Positions 18,368 through 27,509 of a DNA stretch of 64,000 nt are shown one piece after another. Within the stretch, counting starts at the first letter, position 1, and each line of letters opens with the position of its first letter. Location: positions 4,403,001-4,467,000 of the forward strand of contig NZ_CP076128.1 of the NCBI RefSeq assembly GCF_018736065.1, written 5' to 3'. The notes beneath the pieces are model-generated. The model had not been told where the DNA came from. It saw only the letters and a list, made by a program, of their open reading frames with translations, and ran no database searches. Both the position numbers and the translations under genes were made by a program. The DNA is from Flammeovirga kamogawensis. Its GTDB lineage: Bacteria; Bacteroidota; Bacteroidia; Cytophagales; Flammeovirgaceae.

Positions 18368-18526
18368 ATGCAAGGAGAAGGATTAATTTTTAAGATTCTG
18401 TTCATTGTAACATTGAGTGCAGTATTTCCAATGGTAGGATACTATTTGGACTACCGTCACAAACGTAAAATGTATCACCTTACTAAGCGCCATTTAAAGG
18501 ACTTAGAAAAGGCAGACAAGAAATAA
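18368..18526 (+). CDS. 52-residue single-pass membrane protein
   Basis: A small open frame, ATG at 18368 to TAA at 18526. The sequence opens MQGEGLIFKILFIVTL, has one hydrophobic helix (about residues 6-26) and then a strongly basic, His/Lys/Arg-rich tail (YRHKRKMYHLTKRH) ending in charged helix. The coding case rests on a TATATTCG -7-like element at 18337-18344, a membrane-protein-like composition, and an intrinsic terminator that starts five bases after the stop. Positive-inside rules put the tail in the cytoplasm. It may be a small regulatory or respiratory accessory subunit given the cytochrome b561 gene 102 bases upstream, but this is inference. Confidence 0.7.
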   Translation: MQGEGLIFKILFIVTLSAVFPMVGYYLDYRHKRKMYHLTKRHLKDLEKADKK

Positions 18527-18530
18527 ATGA

Positions 18531-18565
18531 AAAACCTCTTTTGAGAAATCGAAAGAGGTTTTTTT
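18531..18565 (+). terminator. Intrinsic terminator after the 52-residue gene
   Basis: The stem AAAACCTCTTT/AAAGAGGTTTT has a 10-base loop and a following T-run, five bases after the small gene's stop codon. Confidence 0.88.
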
Positions 18566-18623
18566 ATTTTGTCAACATCCAAAAAAAAGCTACTTTTAAC
18601 TAACAATTAAACTACCCATTTTC

Positions 18624-19874
18624 ATGAAAATGCTTCACACAGCCGATTGGCACATTGGCAAAAAACTATATGATTTTTCTTTAAATGAAGATTTTAGACG
18701 ATTCATTGATTGGCTTAACTCAACTATAAGAACTCAAAATATTGATGTATTATTAATAGCAGGAGATATTTTTGATACCGCCTATCCTTCCACTTCTAGT
18801 CAAGAGATTTATTTTGATAGCTTAGCCAAACTAAGAAGTGATAACCCGACCTTACAAATTATCATTACAGATGGTAATCATGATAGTACCTCAGCTTTAA
18901 ATGCAGCAAAAATATATTTAAAAAGAGACAACATTTCTGTAGTAAGTGGCCTGACTGATACTGTTGATGATGAAATTATTTACGTAAAAAATACTACTGG
19001 AGCAATAGAAGCTGTTGTTGCAGCCGTACCGTTTTTAAGAGATAGAGATATTAGAAAAGTAGTTGATAATACAGGCATTGACGATAGGTATGCAGCAATA
19101 AAAGAAGGAATAAAAAAGCATTATGATGAAGTTGCAAATAGAATAGCAGCTTTAGAGCTTAATAAGCCAGTTATTGCAATGGGGCATTTGTATACACATG
19201 GTGTTTCTTCAGACCCAGACAGTGAACGTGAAATCCAAATGGGACATCAAGCAGGGGTTGAAGGAAATATTTTTTCTGAGGTATTTGATTATGTTGCCTT
19301 AGGGCATATTCATATGGCACAAACCGTAAAAGGTAATGTACCTATTTATTATTCTGGCTCTCCAATTCCATTATCTTTTTCAGAACGAAAATACAAGCAT
19401 ACTGTAAGACTAATTAATATTGATACAGAAGTATCTTCTTCAGCCATAGAAATTCCAAAGTTTAGAATCTTAAAAAAGATTGTAGGAAGTTTAGAAGAAG
19501 TAAAAGAGAAAATAGTAGTACTAAATGTTTCTTCCGATCAATTGACTTGTTTAGTCGAACTTGAAATAGTTGAACCAACTTATAATCCATTACTACAAGG
19601 TGAAATTGAGGCATTTAAAGCAGAATTTAATACTCGAAATAAAGAGACTAATACCTTAATTATTAAATCACGATTCTCTTTTGATAAATCTGTTGAAGGA
19701 GCAGATGAACTTTATGACGAAACAGTAGATATTTCTGAGTTAACTCCATTAGATATTTTTACAAGAAGAATAGATGATGAAAGAACTGTACAATTAGAGA
19801 CAGATTTTAAAAGTCAGCTAATAGATGCTTTTAAACAATTAACAGAAGAGGTAGAAATTAAAGAGGGAGAATAG
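18624..19874 (+). CDS. sbcD: Nuclease SbcCD subunit D
   Basis: A 416-residue Mre11-type phosphoesterase. The metal-binding motifs are in order: HTADWHIG near residue 5-12, AGDIFDTAYPS, DGNHDS and the late GHIHMAQ. SbcD supplies the Mn-dependent nuclease of the SbcCD complex, which opens hairpins and processes protein-blocked DNA ends. The stop is two bases before the sbcC start, so they are one operon. Confidence 0.96.
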   Translation: MKMLHTADWHIGKKLYDFSLNEDFRRFIDWLNSTIRTQNIDVLLIAGDIFDTAYPSTSSQEIYFDSLAKLRSDNPTLQIIITDGNHDSTSALNAAKIYLKRDNISVVSGLTDTVDDEIIYVKNTTGAIEAVVAAVPFLRDRDIRKVVDNTGIDDRYAAIKEGIKKHYDEVANRIAALELNKPVIAMGHLYTHGVSSDPDSEREIQMGHQAGVEGNIFSEVFDYVALGHIHMAQTVKGNVPIYYSGSPIPLSFSERKYKHTVRLINIDTEVSSSAIEIPKFRILKKIVGSLEEVKEKIVVLNVSSDQLTCLVELEIVEPTYNPLLQGEIEAFKAEFNTRNKETNTLIIKSRFSFDKSVEGADELYDETVDISELTPLDIFTRRIDDERTVQLETDFKSQLIDAFKQLTEEVEIKEGE

Positions 19875-19876
19875 AG

Positions 19877-22800
19877 ATGAAATTACTAAAGCTATATATC
19901 AAAAATATCAATTCGTTAAGAGGAGAGAATACTATAAATTATCAAGACGATGAATTACGTGATGCAGGATTAATTGCTATTGTTGGTAAAACAGGAGCCG
20001 GGAAATCTACCATTATGGATGCAATCACTTTGGCGTTATTTAATAGAGTACCAAGAGTAAATCCTAAAAATAAAATATCAAAAAACTTTCTTTTGCAATC
20101 AGGGTCAATGTTAACCAGAGGAGAAAAAGAAGGAATAATAGAGCTAGATTATCAGATTACAAGAAAAGGTAAAATAGAGAAATATAGAGCAAAGTGGATG
20201 ATTTCCACAAATAAGCAAGGTAAAAATGCAGGAGAGATTAAAGACTATGACATGGATGTTATTGATTTAAACTCTTTGACTGTACTTAATCAGAAAAAAA
20301 CGGAATGTCCTACCATAAATGAAGAATTAATTGGTTTAAACTTCGATCAATTTGTGAAATCGGTAATGCTTTCTCAAGGAGAGTTTGCCCGTTTGCTAAA
20401 GGCAAACAAAAAAGAAAGAAGTGATTTATTGGAAAAAATTACACGCTCTTTTGATTTCAGAAAGCTCAGTATTTTAGCATTCGAAAAACATAAAACGATA
20501 AATGCTATCGATAGAAAATTGCTTGATAGGATTGATAGTTTAAAACCTTTATCTGAAGAACAATTAGCAGATGCTAAAAGGCTAGAGAAAGAGTATACTA
20601 ACCAATTACTTCTAGTACAGAAAAAACGGATTACACTTGATAAAGGGCTTGAAATAAAAAAGGAGTTAGAACGCTTGGTTACTGATATTCGAAGTAAGCA
20701 AATTAAGATCAATGCTATTGAAGAGGAACTTCAATCAAAAGAGATGGATAAAAAGGCAATTAAAGAACATGAGTTAGTTGTGCCTATTATCCCTCTTCAT
20801 CAATCATGGGTTTATGCTAATGAAAAGTTAGAAGAATTAACTACAAAAAAGGTAACTCTAGATAATCAAATAGCATTAGATAGCGTAACATTGTCTACAG
20901 AAGAAGAACGCTATTCTATCTTTTTGGACGAATTAGAAAAACTGATTATACAGATTAAAAATGAAGAGAGTACTTGGCTAAAAGTAGATCAGTTAGATCA
21001 AGATATAATAGTAGAAGAAGAAAGTTTAAAGTCAATAAAAAAAGCCTTTGAAAGTGTAAATACCGAAATATTAGAAGCGGAAAAGAATGAAAGTGAGGCA
21101 AAAGATTTTATAAGAAAATATAAAGAGGAACAAGAGAATTTATTAGACTGGTCTGATCAAAATAAAGTATTAAGTACTTTACAAGATCATCTTCCGTTAA
21201 TCAAGTCATCTAAAAAGCAACTTATAGAGAAAAAAGCAGCTTTTGATAAACAATTGTCTCAGCATACAGAAGAAACACGCAAAAGATTAAAAGGTAAAGA
21301 CCTCTTAGAAAGTTTGTCTGTTATTAAGGGATGGACAGTGGCAAGTCAACAACAGATTGATTCTATGAAGAATAACCATTCTAGTTCTGACATGAGTAAT
21401 GAATTGTTATCTGAACGGATTGACAAGTTTGAACATGCACACCAATCTCTTGTTAAAATAGACCAATTTGAAGCAGAGCAAAAACAATGTATTCTAGATT
21501 TAGAAACAATAGTCAAAGCGTTAGAAGAAAAAGAAGTTGAAGTTGGTCAGGCAAAAAAACAAGAGCAATACTTAAATGTATCTTTAAATGAGTTTATTGT
21601 AAAATTAGAACGCTTGCATTTTGAAGTGTCTGAAAATGTAGTTACGCTTAGGAGTTTATTGAAAGAGAATGAACCTTGTGTTGTCTGTGGAGCATTAGAG
21701 CATCCTGTTTCTAAACAAGAAGACTATTCTACTTTAGCTTTTTCTGAGTTTGAAAAGACGAAGAAAGAGAAAGAGGACACCTTACTGTTACTTGAAAATG
21801 CTCAAAAGAAGAGAGTACAATTTGAAAAGGAATTACTAACGCTTCAATTGAAAAAAGTAGCGTTAAATGATACATCAAATGGATTAATTGAAAAGCTTAA
21901 AGAGGAGAAATTAAGCATTGAGAAAGTAATTATAGCTTTATCTATTAAAGGTGTCTCAACAGAAAAAGTGTCAGCTCAACTTCTTCAATTAAAAGAAGAA
22001 ATGAAGAATAGACATGCTATTCAAACAAAAGAGCAATTACTTGGTAGTTTGTTAGAGATTCAGAAATTAGGTGAAGAGTATGAGCACGAATGGGAAAACT
22101 ATAAAGCACTTTTTATTCCTTATTTAGCATTTACAGAAAATACACTAGATATAACTTTATTAGAAAAGCAGCAGCTGGAGTGGAATGAGACTATAAATAG
22201 ACTAAATCAGTTACCTTCTTTATTAGAAAAACAACAGGAAAGTCAACAATACATAAAGACTATAATTACTACAAAGGAGAAAGAAAAAACACAACTGCAA
22301 ACTCAAGTGACTACTAGTAGTTCGACAATTACAGCTCTTAAAGAGAAAAGGCAATTGTTATTTGGAACTAAAATAGTAGCAAACGAAAGACAAGTATTTT
22401 TAAATACGAAAGATTTAAAGAGTAAAGAAGTAGATCAGATAAAAAACAGTATAAGTGGTTTACAGAGTAAACTTCAGGTAAATACATCTAGTTTAAAGAC
22501 AACTGAAGTTGAAGTTTTAGCTCAAAAAGAAAAGCAAATTGTTACTAGAAATACATTCTTGAAAGCTCTAGAAGGTAAATCTTTAAAAGAAGAAGATTTC
22601 TTATCTATGAAGATGGAAGAAACTACTTACTTAACCACTAAAGAGTTAATTGAATCTTTAGAAAAGAGACTTACAATAGCTATTACAGAAAAGAAAGCAA
22701 CGAATGAAGAAAAAGAAAGAGTTGAAAAAAAGGATGAATTTAAAGAAGAAACGAAAGAACAATTAGTAGAAAAAATTGAAGAGGTTGATGAGTTAATTAA

Positions 22801-23419
22801 GGATATAACAGGCAAACTAGATATTCAAAAAGCAAGTTTAAGTATTGAAGAAAATAATAAGAAGCAATTAATTGAAGTAAAGAAAGAACGTAAAGCTTTA
22901 GCTTCTGAATTGTTGTTGTGGAAAACAATGAATACATTAATAGGTTCTGAAAAAGGAGATAAATTTAATGTGTTTGCTCAAAGTATTGTACTTAGAAAAT
23001 TACTTCATTTTGCTAATATTCACTTAGAGAAATTTACAGATAGGTATTTATTTTCTACTTCGAATATAAGCGAATTAGAAGACCTTTTTATTGTGGATAA
23101 ATATGCAGGTAACCAGCAAAGAACGGTTACTTCTGCAAGTGGTGGAGAGACATTTTTATTAAGTTTATCACTTTCTTTAGGATTGGCAGATATGGCAAGT
23201 AATAATACCAAAGTAGAGAGTCTTTTTATAGACGAAGGTTTTGGAACTTTAGATGAAGATACACTTGACCAAGCAATTAGTGCTTTAGAAAAATTAAATG
23301 ATTTAGGAGGAAAGACGATCTCTATTATATCCCATGTAACAGCTATAAAAGACCGAATTCCTGCAAAAATTCAATTAGTACCATTAGGTAGTGGAAATAG
23401 TAAAATAGAAGTAGGTTAA
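19877..23419 (+). CDS. sbcC: Nuclease SbcCD subunit C (Rad50-like ATPase)
   Basis: A 1180-residue SMC-type ATPase. Walker A (VGKTGAGKST) lies at about 36-45, there are two very long coiled coils, a zinc hook CVVCG at about residues 601-605, and a C-terminal lobe with the ABC signature SASGGETF and Walker B SLFIDEGFGTLD. It tethers DNA ends and gates the SbcD nuclease. Length is within the family range. The gene is convergent with the hemolysin III gene with only three bases between stops and no terminator. Confidence 0.96.
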   Translation: MKLLKLYIKNINSLRGENTINYQDDELRDAGLIAIVGKTGAGKSTIMDAITLALFNRVPRVNPKNKISKNFLLQSGSMLTRGEKEGIIELDYQITRKGKIEKYRAKWMISTNKQGKNAGEIKDYDMDVIDLNSLTVLNQKKTECPTINEELIGLNFDQFVKSVMLSQGEFARLLKANKKERSDLLEKITRSFDFRKLSILAFEKHKTINAIDRKLLDRIDSLKPLSEEQLADAKRLEKEYTNQLLLVQKKRITLDKGLEIKKELERLVTDIRSKQIKINAIEEELQSKEMDKKAIKEHELVVPIIPLHQSWVYANEKLEELTTKKVTLDNQIALDSVTLSTEEERYSIFLDELEKLIIQIKNEESTWLKVDQLDQDIIVEEESLKSIKKAFESVNTEILEAEKNESEAKDFIRKYKEEQENLLDWSDQNKVLSTLQDHLPLIKSSKKQLIEKKAAFDKQLSQHTEETRKRLKGKDLLESLSVIKGWTVASQQQIDSMKNNHSSSDMSNELLSERIDKFEHAHQSLVKIDQFEAEQKQCILDLETIVKALEEKEVEVGQAKKQEQYLNVSLNEFIVKLERLHFEVSENVVTLRSLLKENEPCVVCGALEHPVSKQEDYSTLAFSEFEKTKKEKEDTLLLLENAQKKRVQFEKELLTLQLKKVALNDTSNGLIEKLKEEKLSIEKVIIALSIKGVSTEKVSAQLLQLKEEMKNRHAIQTKEQLLGSLLEIQKLGEEYEHEWENYKALFIPYLAFTENTLDITLLEKQQLEWNETINRLNQLPSLLEKQQESQQYIKTIITTKEKEKTQLQTQVTTSSSTITALKEKRQLLFGTKIVANERQVFLNTKDLKSKEVDQIKNSISGLQSKLQVNTSSLKTTEVEVLAQKEKQIVTRNTFLKALEGKSLKEEDFLSMKMEETTYLTTKELIESLEKRLTIAITEKKATNEEKERVEKKDEFKEETKEQLVEKIEEVDELIKDITGKLDIQKASLSIEENNKKQLIEVKKERKALASELLLWKTMNTLIGSEKGDKFNVFAQSIVLRKLLHFANIHLEKFTDRYLFSTSNISELEDLFIVDKYAGNQQRTVTSASGGETFLLSLSLSLGLADMASNNTKVESLFIDEGFGTLDEDTLDQAISALEKLNDLGGKTISIISHVTAIKDRIPAKIQLVPLGSGNSKIEVG

Positions 23420-23422
23420 GGT

Positions 23423-24121
23423 TTAAAATACATAATAATAAAAACCATAGAAGATACAGCCAGCACCTGCCATAACAAATAAATGCCATATTGCATGGTT
23501 GTATCTTAAGCTTCTCCATAAATAAAATGGTACGCCTAACGTATAGAATAAACCACCTGCAATAATCCAATATATTCCATCACCTACAGCACTCATCATT
23601 TCGGGCAATAGTAGAATACCTACCCAACCTGTTCCAACATATAGAGCAACAGAAATCCATTGGTATTTGTCTGCAACGATAAGTTTAAAAATAGTACCTA
23701 ATATAGCAACAATCCAGATGGCTATAAATAATTCAGTACCACCTTGGTTAGCTATTTTTAATAGTGCCATAGGAGTGTATGTACCTGCTATTAGCCAATA
23801 AATTGCAGAATGATCTAAGATCACAAATGTTTTTGTGTAGGCATCATCTGTGTGTATATGCAATAAAGTAGAACATGTAAAAAGTATAATCATGCTGCCA
23901 CCATAGAGCATTGCACTGATAATATATTTCGGATCGGCAATATCAATTTTATTAAGAATTAACCAAAGTGCAAAAACACTTGCCACAGCAGCTACGCCAT
24001 GAGTAAAGCTATTAATAACTTCTTCTTCTGGGGTATCTCTAGGTATTTCTAATTCATCTGCAGTAGATGGTCCATTTATTTTAGTGTCACTAATAGTAGA
24101 TGTATAAGATAGTTTTTTCAT
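23423..24121 (-). CDS. Hemolysin III / PAQR family membrane protein
   Basis: A 232-residue protein with seven transmembrane helices. The PAQR signature is present: EVINSFTHGVAAVAS before helix 1, the STLLHIH motif with its Ser and His, ILDHSAIYWLIAGTYTPM, and HAIWHLFVMAGA near the C terminus. The conserved Ser, Asp and three His suggest a metal-dependent hydrolase, ceramidase-like in eukaryotic relatives. The bacterial role is unclear, and the hemolysin name is historical. Single gene, divergent from hutG over a 267-base region. Confidence 0.88.
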   Translation of the reverse strand: MKKLSYTSTISDTKINGPSTADELEIPRDTPEEEVINSFTHGVAAVASVFALWLILNKIDIADPKYIISAMLYGGSMIILFTCSTLLHIHTDDAYTKTFVILDHSAIYWLIAGTYTPMALLKIANQGGTELFIAIWIVAILGTIFKLIVADKYQWISVALYVGTGWVGILLLPEMMSAVGDGIYWIIAGGLFYTLGVPFYLWRSLRYNHAIWHLFVMAGAGCIFYGFYYYVF

Positions 24122-24388
24122 GGGATAGTGATATTAAGTATCGAGATAAGGTTTATAGTAGCGTATCAAGTAAAGACAATTTATTATAAGACAAACAAGT
24201 CATAGGTGTGGTCAATAATTAGGTAAGAAAAGTAGTATTGATAGCAATTAAATGGCTGTCGGTGGTGAAAATCATATAATAAGATACGTTTTTTTTCGGT
24301 CATTGTCAACCTTTTTACTAATTTGTCTTCAACCATAAAATACTATTTTACATCTTTAAATTAAATCTTGAAATAGTACCATATAACC

Positions 24389-25378
24389 ATGATTAATAAA
24401 ACATATTTAGCCACGGATCCTAGCATTTGGACAGGCCGTATAGATGGCGATACCTACGACGTATATAGATGGCATCAGAAAATTGAAGTTATAGATTGGA
24501 GTGAAGAAGAAATTCCAAATTTAAAAGAAGGTGAAACAGGGATTGCAATCTTGGGTTTCATGTGTCAGGAAGGAGTAAAAAGAAATGGCGGACGATTAGG
24601 TGCAGTAGATGGTCCTTATGAGTTACGTAAAGCATCGGCAAATTTGCCAGTACACTTTCCTGAAACTGTAAAAATGATTGATCTTGGTAATATTCAATGT
24701 TACAACGAAGATCTTGAAGAAGCACAAAAAGATTTAGGTGAAGCGATTGCTAAAATATTACTTAAAGGTTACCGCCCTCTAGTTTGGGGAGGGGGACATG
24801 AGATTGCTTATGGTCATTATCTAGGTGTTAAAACATTTATGGATAAAGTACACCCTGGTAAGAGATTAGGTATTGTGAATTTCGATGCTCATTTCGATTT
24901 GAGAGAGCCAAATCCATTGCCAAGTTCAGGTACTCCATTTTATCAGATTGCTCAAGATCAAAAAGCTGCAAATGCTTCTTTTAATTATCTTGTAATGGGT
25001 ATTCAGAAGAATAGTAATACCCAAAAACTTTATGATACAGCTACAGAACTCGGCGTTAGGTATATCTCTGGTAGACGTTTTTCAGAATCGGATAAAGTTG
25101 CAGCTACGCATAAATTGAGTGCGTTTTTAGACTCAGTAGATTACATTTATCAGACAACATGTATGGATGTATTTGCAGCTCATTTTGCACCGGGTGTTAG
25201 TGCCTCTGCTTATAATGGTATTGAGCCTAACCCTATTTTTATGCGTTTGTTTAAAAAAATATATAAAAGTGGAAAAGTGATATCTTCTGATATTGCAGAA
25301 TTAAACCCACGTTTTGATATTGATAAAAGGACGGCAAAGCTAGCAGCGGCGTTGTCTTTCGAAATAGTAAAATCTTAA
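24389..25378 (+). CDS. hutG: Formimidoylglutamase (arginase family)
   Basis: A 329-residue ureohydrolase. The manganese-binding motifs are WGGGHEIAYGHY, NFDAHFDLR and TCMDVFAAHFAPGVSAS. The overall sequence, including the GRLGAVDGP start segment, fits formimidoylglutamase, which hydrolyses N-formimidoyl-L-glutamate to glutamate and formamide in histidine breakdown. The other hut genes are not adjacent, so an arginase- or agmatinase-like activity cannot be excluded. It ends at a hairpin just before ung. Confidence 0.85.
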   Translation: MINKTYLATDPSIWTGRIDGDTYDVYRWHQKIEVIDWSEEEIPNLKEGETGIAILGFMCQEGVKRNGGRLGAVDGPYELRKASANLPVHFPETVKMIDLGNIQCYNEDLEEAQKDLGEAIAKILLKGYRPLVWGGGHEIAYGHYLGVKTFMDKVHPGKRLGIVNFDAHFDLREPNPLPSSGTPFYQIAQDQKAANASFNYLVMGIQKNSNTQKLYDTATELGVRYISGRRFSESDKVAATHKLSAFLDSVDYIYQTTCMDVFAAHFAPGVSASAYNGIEPNPIFMRLFKKIYKSGKVISSDIAELNPRFDIDKRTAKLAAALSFEIVKS

Positions 25379-25384
25379 TTTAAA

Positions 25385-25426
25385 AAAGCAGTTGATAATT
25401 CATTTTATCAGTTGCTTTATTTTTTT
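25385..25426 (+). terminator. Intrinsic terminator between hutG and ung
   Basis: The stem AAAGCAGTTGATAA/TTATCAGTTGCTTT (two wobbles) is followed by a T-rich tail ending two bases before the ung ATG. It terminates hutG and occupies the ung ribosome-binding region. Confidence 0.75.
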
Positions 25427-25428
25427 GT

Positions 25429-26091
25429 ATGATAGCACCACTTGATAAATCTTGGGAATTAAAACTCCAAGAAGAATTTAAAAAACCATATTTTGAATCG
25501 CTCTCTGATTTTGTAATCTCAGAATATGCTAACAAACAAATCTTTCCTCCTCAAGAAAAGATTTTTAATGCGTTTAACCACTGTTCTTTTGACGATATAA
25601 AAGTGGTTATTATTGGTCAGGATCCTTATCATGGAGATGGACAAGCTAATGGGCTCTGTTTTTCTGTAGCAGATGGTATTAAGCAACCTCCTTCCTTAGT
25701 CAATATCTTTAAAGAAATAGAAGGAGATTTAGGTGTTACAAGACCAACGTCTGGTAATTTAGAAAGATGGTCAGAACAAGGTGTTTTGCTTTTAAATGCA
25801 ACATTGACAGTAGAAGCACACAGTGCGGGTTCTCATCAAAAAAAAGGATGGGAGAAATTTACTGATGCAGTTATAAAAAAAATTGCTGAAGAGAAAGAAG
25901 GTGTTGTGTTTTTTCTTTGGGGAGCATATGCTCAGAAAAAAGGAAAAGTTATCGACCCGAAAAAACATTTGGTAGTACAATCAGTACACCCTTCTCCATT
26001 ATCTGCCCATAGAGGTTTTTTTGGTAACCATCAGTTTAGTAAGGCAAATGATTATCTTGCTTCTAAAGGGAAATCAATAATAAAGTGGTAG
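25429..26091 (+). CDS. ung: Uracil-DNA glycosylase, family 1
   Basis: A 220-residue base-excision-repair enzyme removing uracil from DNA. The water-activating motif GQDPYH is at 63-68 (Asp65), followed by ANGLCFSV, the LLLNATLTVE strand and the DNA-intercalating HPSPLSAHRGFFG loop. Length and N terminus (start at this ATG, matching the family) are normal. The upstream hairpin reaches to within two bases of the ATG, so its mRNA leader is unclear. Confidence 0.96.
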   Translation: MIAPLDKSWELKLQEEFKKPYFESLSDFVISEYANKQIFPPQEKIFNAFNHCSFDDIKVVIIGQDPYHGDGQANGLCFSVADGIKQPPSLVNIFKEIEGDLGVTRPTSGNLERWSEQGVLLLNATLTVEAHSAGSHQKKGWEKFTDAVIKKIAEEKEGVVFFLWGAYAQKKGKVIDPKKHLVVQSVHPSPLSAHRGFFGNHQFSKANDYLASKGKSIIKW

Positions 26092-26109
26092 TTTAGGTAC
26101 GAACAATTA

Positions 26110-26117
26110 TAATTTTG
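26110..26117 (+). promoter_or_regulatory. -7 element upstream of ftsX
   Basis: TAATTTTG matches the -7 consensus TAnnTTTG, 70 bases before the ftsX ATG. No -33 match is apparent. Confidence 0.35.
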
Positions 26118-26187
26118 ACGTTTCTTTGTTAGTGAGAAACATAACTTGAAATTTATCAAGAACTAATTTCGAAGCATAAAAATAAAA

Positions 26188-27054
26188 ATGAAGAAAAAAA
26201 TTGTAGGGAGTTACCCTTATGCCAATGTACTTTTTAGTATTTCAGCGGCTTTATTTATGATTGCTCTATTTAGCCTTTTTGCTGTAGGTACTAAGCGTTT
26301 AGCAAGTAAGCTATCAAGTGGTATAGAAATGCAGGTGATATTAGAAAAAGGGTTATCTACTTCTGCACATGAAGCTTTAGAAACAAAGCTGATAGAACTT
26401 CCTTTTGTATCTAACAACGAACCTCCTCAATACATAAGTAAAGAAACTGCAGCAGAGATTATGATTGAGAATACAGGAGAAGATTTTATTCGTTTCCTTG
26501 GTGACAATCCTTTAAGAGATGCTTATGCTGTTAGGGTTGATGTAAACCTTGATGATGAAGAAGCACTAGAAGATATAAAGACACAATTAGAAGTGTTAGA
26601 AGGAGTTTATGAGGTGATTTATACTAAGAATATTCTTCAAAATGTTAGAGGTAATATTAGAACTATAGGTATTGTTGTTATGATATTGGCATTAATATTC
26701 TTCACAACAGCGGTTATTCTAATCAATAATTCAATACGTTTAGCATTGTACTCACAAAGGTTTTTAATTCGCTCTATGCAATTAGTAGGAGCAACTCAGA
26801 TTTTTATTAAGCAACCTTTTTTAATACGTGGAGCAATTCAAGGTGCTATAGGTGGGGTAATTGCGTCGGTATTTTTATCAATTGTTGCATTTTCTGCAAT
26901 TACATCAATGCCAGAACTTATATACCTTATAGATTCCTCAGATATTATGTTAATCTGCATTTTAGCTGTATTTTTAGGAACTTTTGTAGTGGTATCTAGT
27001 GTATACCTTTCTATAAGTAAATATTTAAAATTAAAATTAGACGATCTTTATTAA
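26188..27054 (+). CDS. ftsX: Cell division protein FtsX (ABC-type permease)
   Basis: A 288-residue membrane protein with one N-terminal helix, a periplasmic domain of about 120 residues and three C-terminal helices, the FtsX topology. The ILINNSIRLALYSQRFLIRSMQLVGA stretch (quoted as SIRLALYSQRFLIRSMQLVG) is the conserved cytoplasmic coupling segment. With FtsE, FtsX controls peptidoglycan hydrolases at the septum. FtsE is not adjacent, as is usual in Bacteroidota. It is followed seven bases later by a SUI1-type gene. Confidence 0.9.
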   Translation: MKKKIVGSYPYANVLFSISAALFMIALFSLFAVGTKRLASKLSSGIEMQVILEKGLSTSAHEALETKLIELPFVSNNEPPQYISKETAAEIMIENTGEDFIRFLGDNPLRDAYAVRVDVNLDDEEALEDIKTQLEVLEGVYEVIYTKNILQNVRGNIRTIGIVVMILALIFFTTAVILINNSIRLALYSQRFLIRSMQLVGATQIFIKQPFLIRGAIQGAIGGVIASVFLSIVAFSAITSMPELIYLIDSSDIMLICILAVFLGTFVVVSSVYLSISKYLKLKLDDLY

Positions 27055-27061
27055 GAAGAAG

Positions 27062-27427
27062 ATGGGAAAGAATAAAAAAGATAGCGGAGGAGATTGGAAA
27101 GATAGATTAGGAGTAATGTTTAGTACTGATCCTGATTTTGAATACGATTATGATAAAGAAGAAGATGAGGATACATTACCAGCTAATAAGCAAGATTTAA
27201 GAGTAATGTTAGATAAGAAGAACCGTAGAGGAAAGTCTGCTACTTTAGTGACTGGTTTTGTGGGTTCTGATGATGATTTGAAAGATTTAGCAAAAACATT
27301 AAAATCTAAATGTGGTGTTGGTGGTAGTGCTAAAGACGGTGAAATAATAATCCAAGGAGATTTTAGAGATAAAGTAATGGAATTACTCAAAGCGGCTGGG
27401 TATAAAGCCAAAAAAGCTGGGGGTTAA
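27062..27427 (+). CDS. SUI1/YciH-family translation factor
   Basis: A 121-residue protein whose C-terminal two thirds is an eIF1/SUI1 fold: a strand-rich start (SATLVTGFVGSDDDLKDLAK), the conserved CGVGGSAKDGEIIIQGDF hairpin and the final helix with KAAGYKAK. Bacterial homologues bind the small ribosomal subunit and may check initiation fidelity. An acidic N-terminal tail (DFEYDYDKEEDED) precedes the fold. It is co-transcribed with ftsX and ends at the terminator at 27471. Confidence 0.9.
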   Translation: MGKNKKDSGGDWKDRLGVMFSTDPDFEYDYDKEEDEDTLPANKQDLRVMLDKKNRRGKSATLVTGFVGSDDDLKDLAKTLKSKCGVGGSAKDGEIIIQGDFRDKVMELLKAAGYKAKKAGG

Positions 27428-27470
27428 TCAAAAATCAATTGATAGTTATAACTGTTAATTATCCATTTTT

Positions 27471-27509
27471 AAAAGGACGTTACTCGTAAAAAGTAACGTC
27501 CTTTTATTT
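27471..27509. terminator. Bidirectional intrinsic terminator
   Basis: The 14-bp stem AAAAGGACGTTACT/AGTAACGTCCTTTT has a seven-base loop, between the SUI1 gene and the convergent photolyase gene. Confidence 0.88.

Noticed and set aside
26188-27054. A complete FtsEX ABC transporter operon
   Set aside because: The FtsX permease is present, but no FtsE ATPase gene is adjacent.
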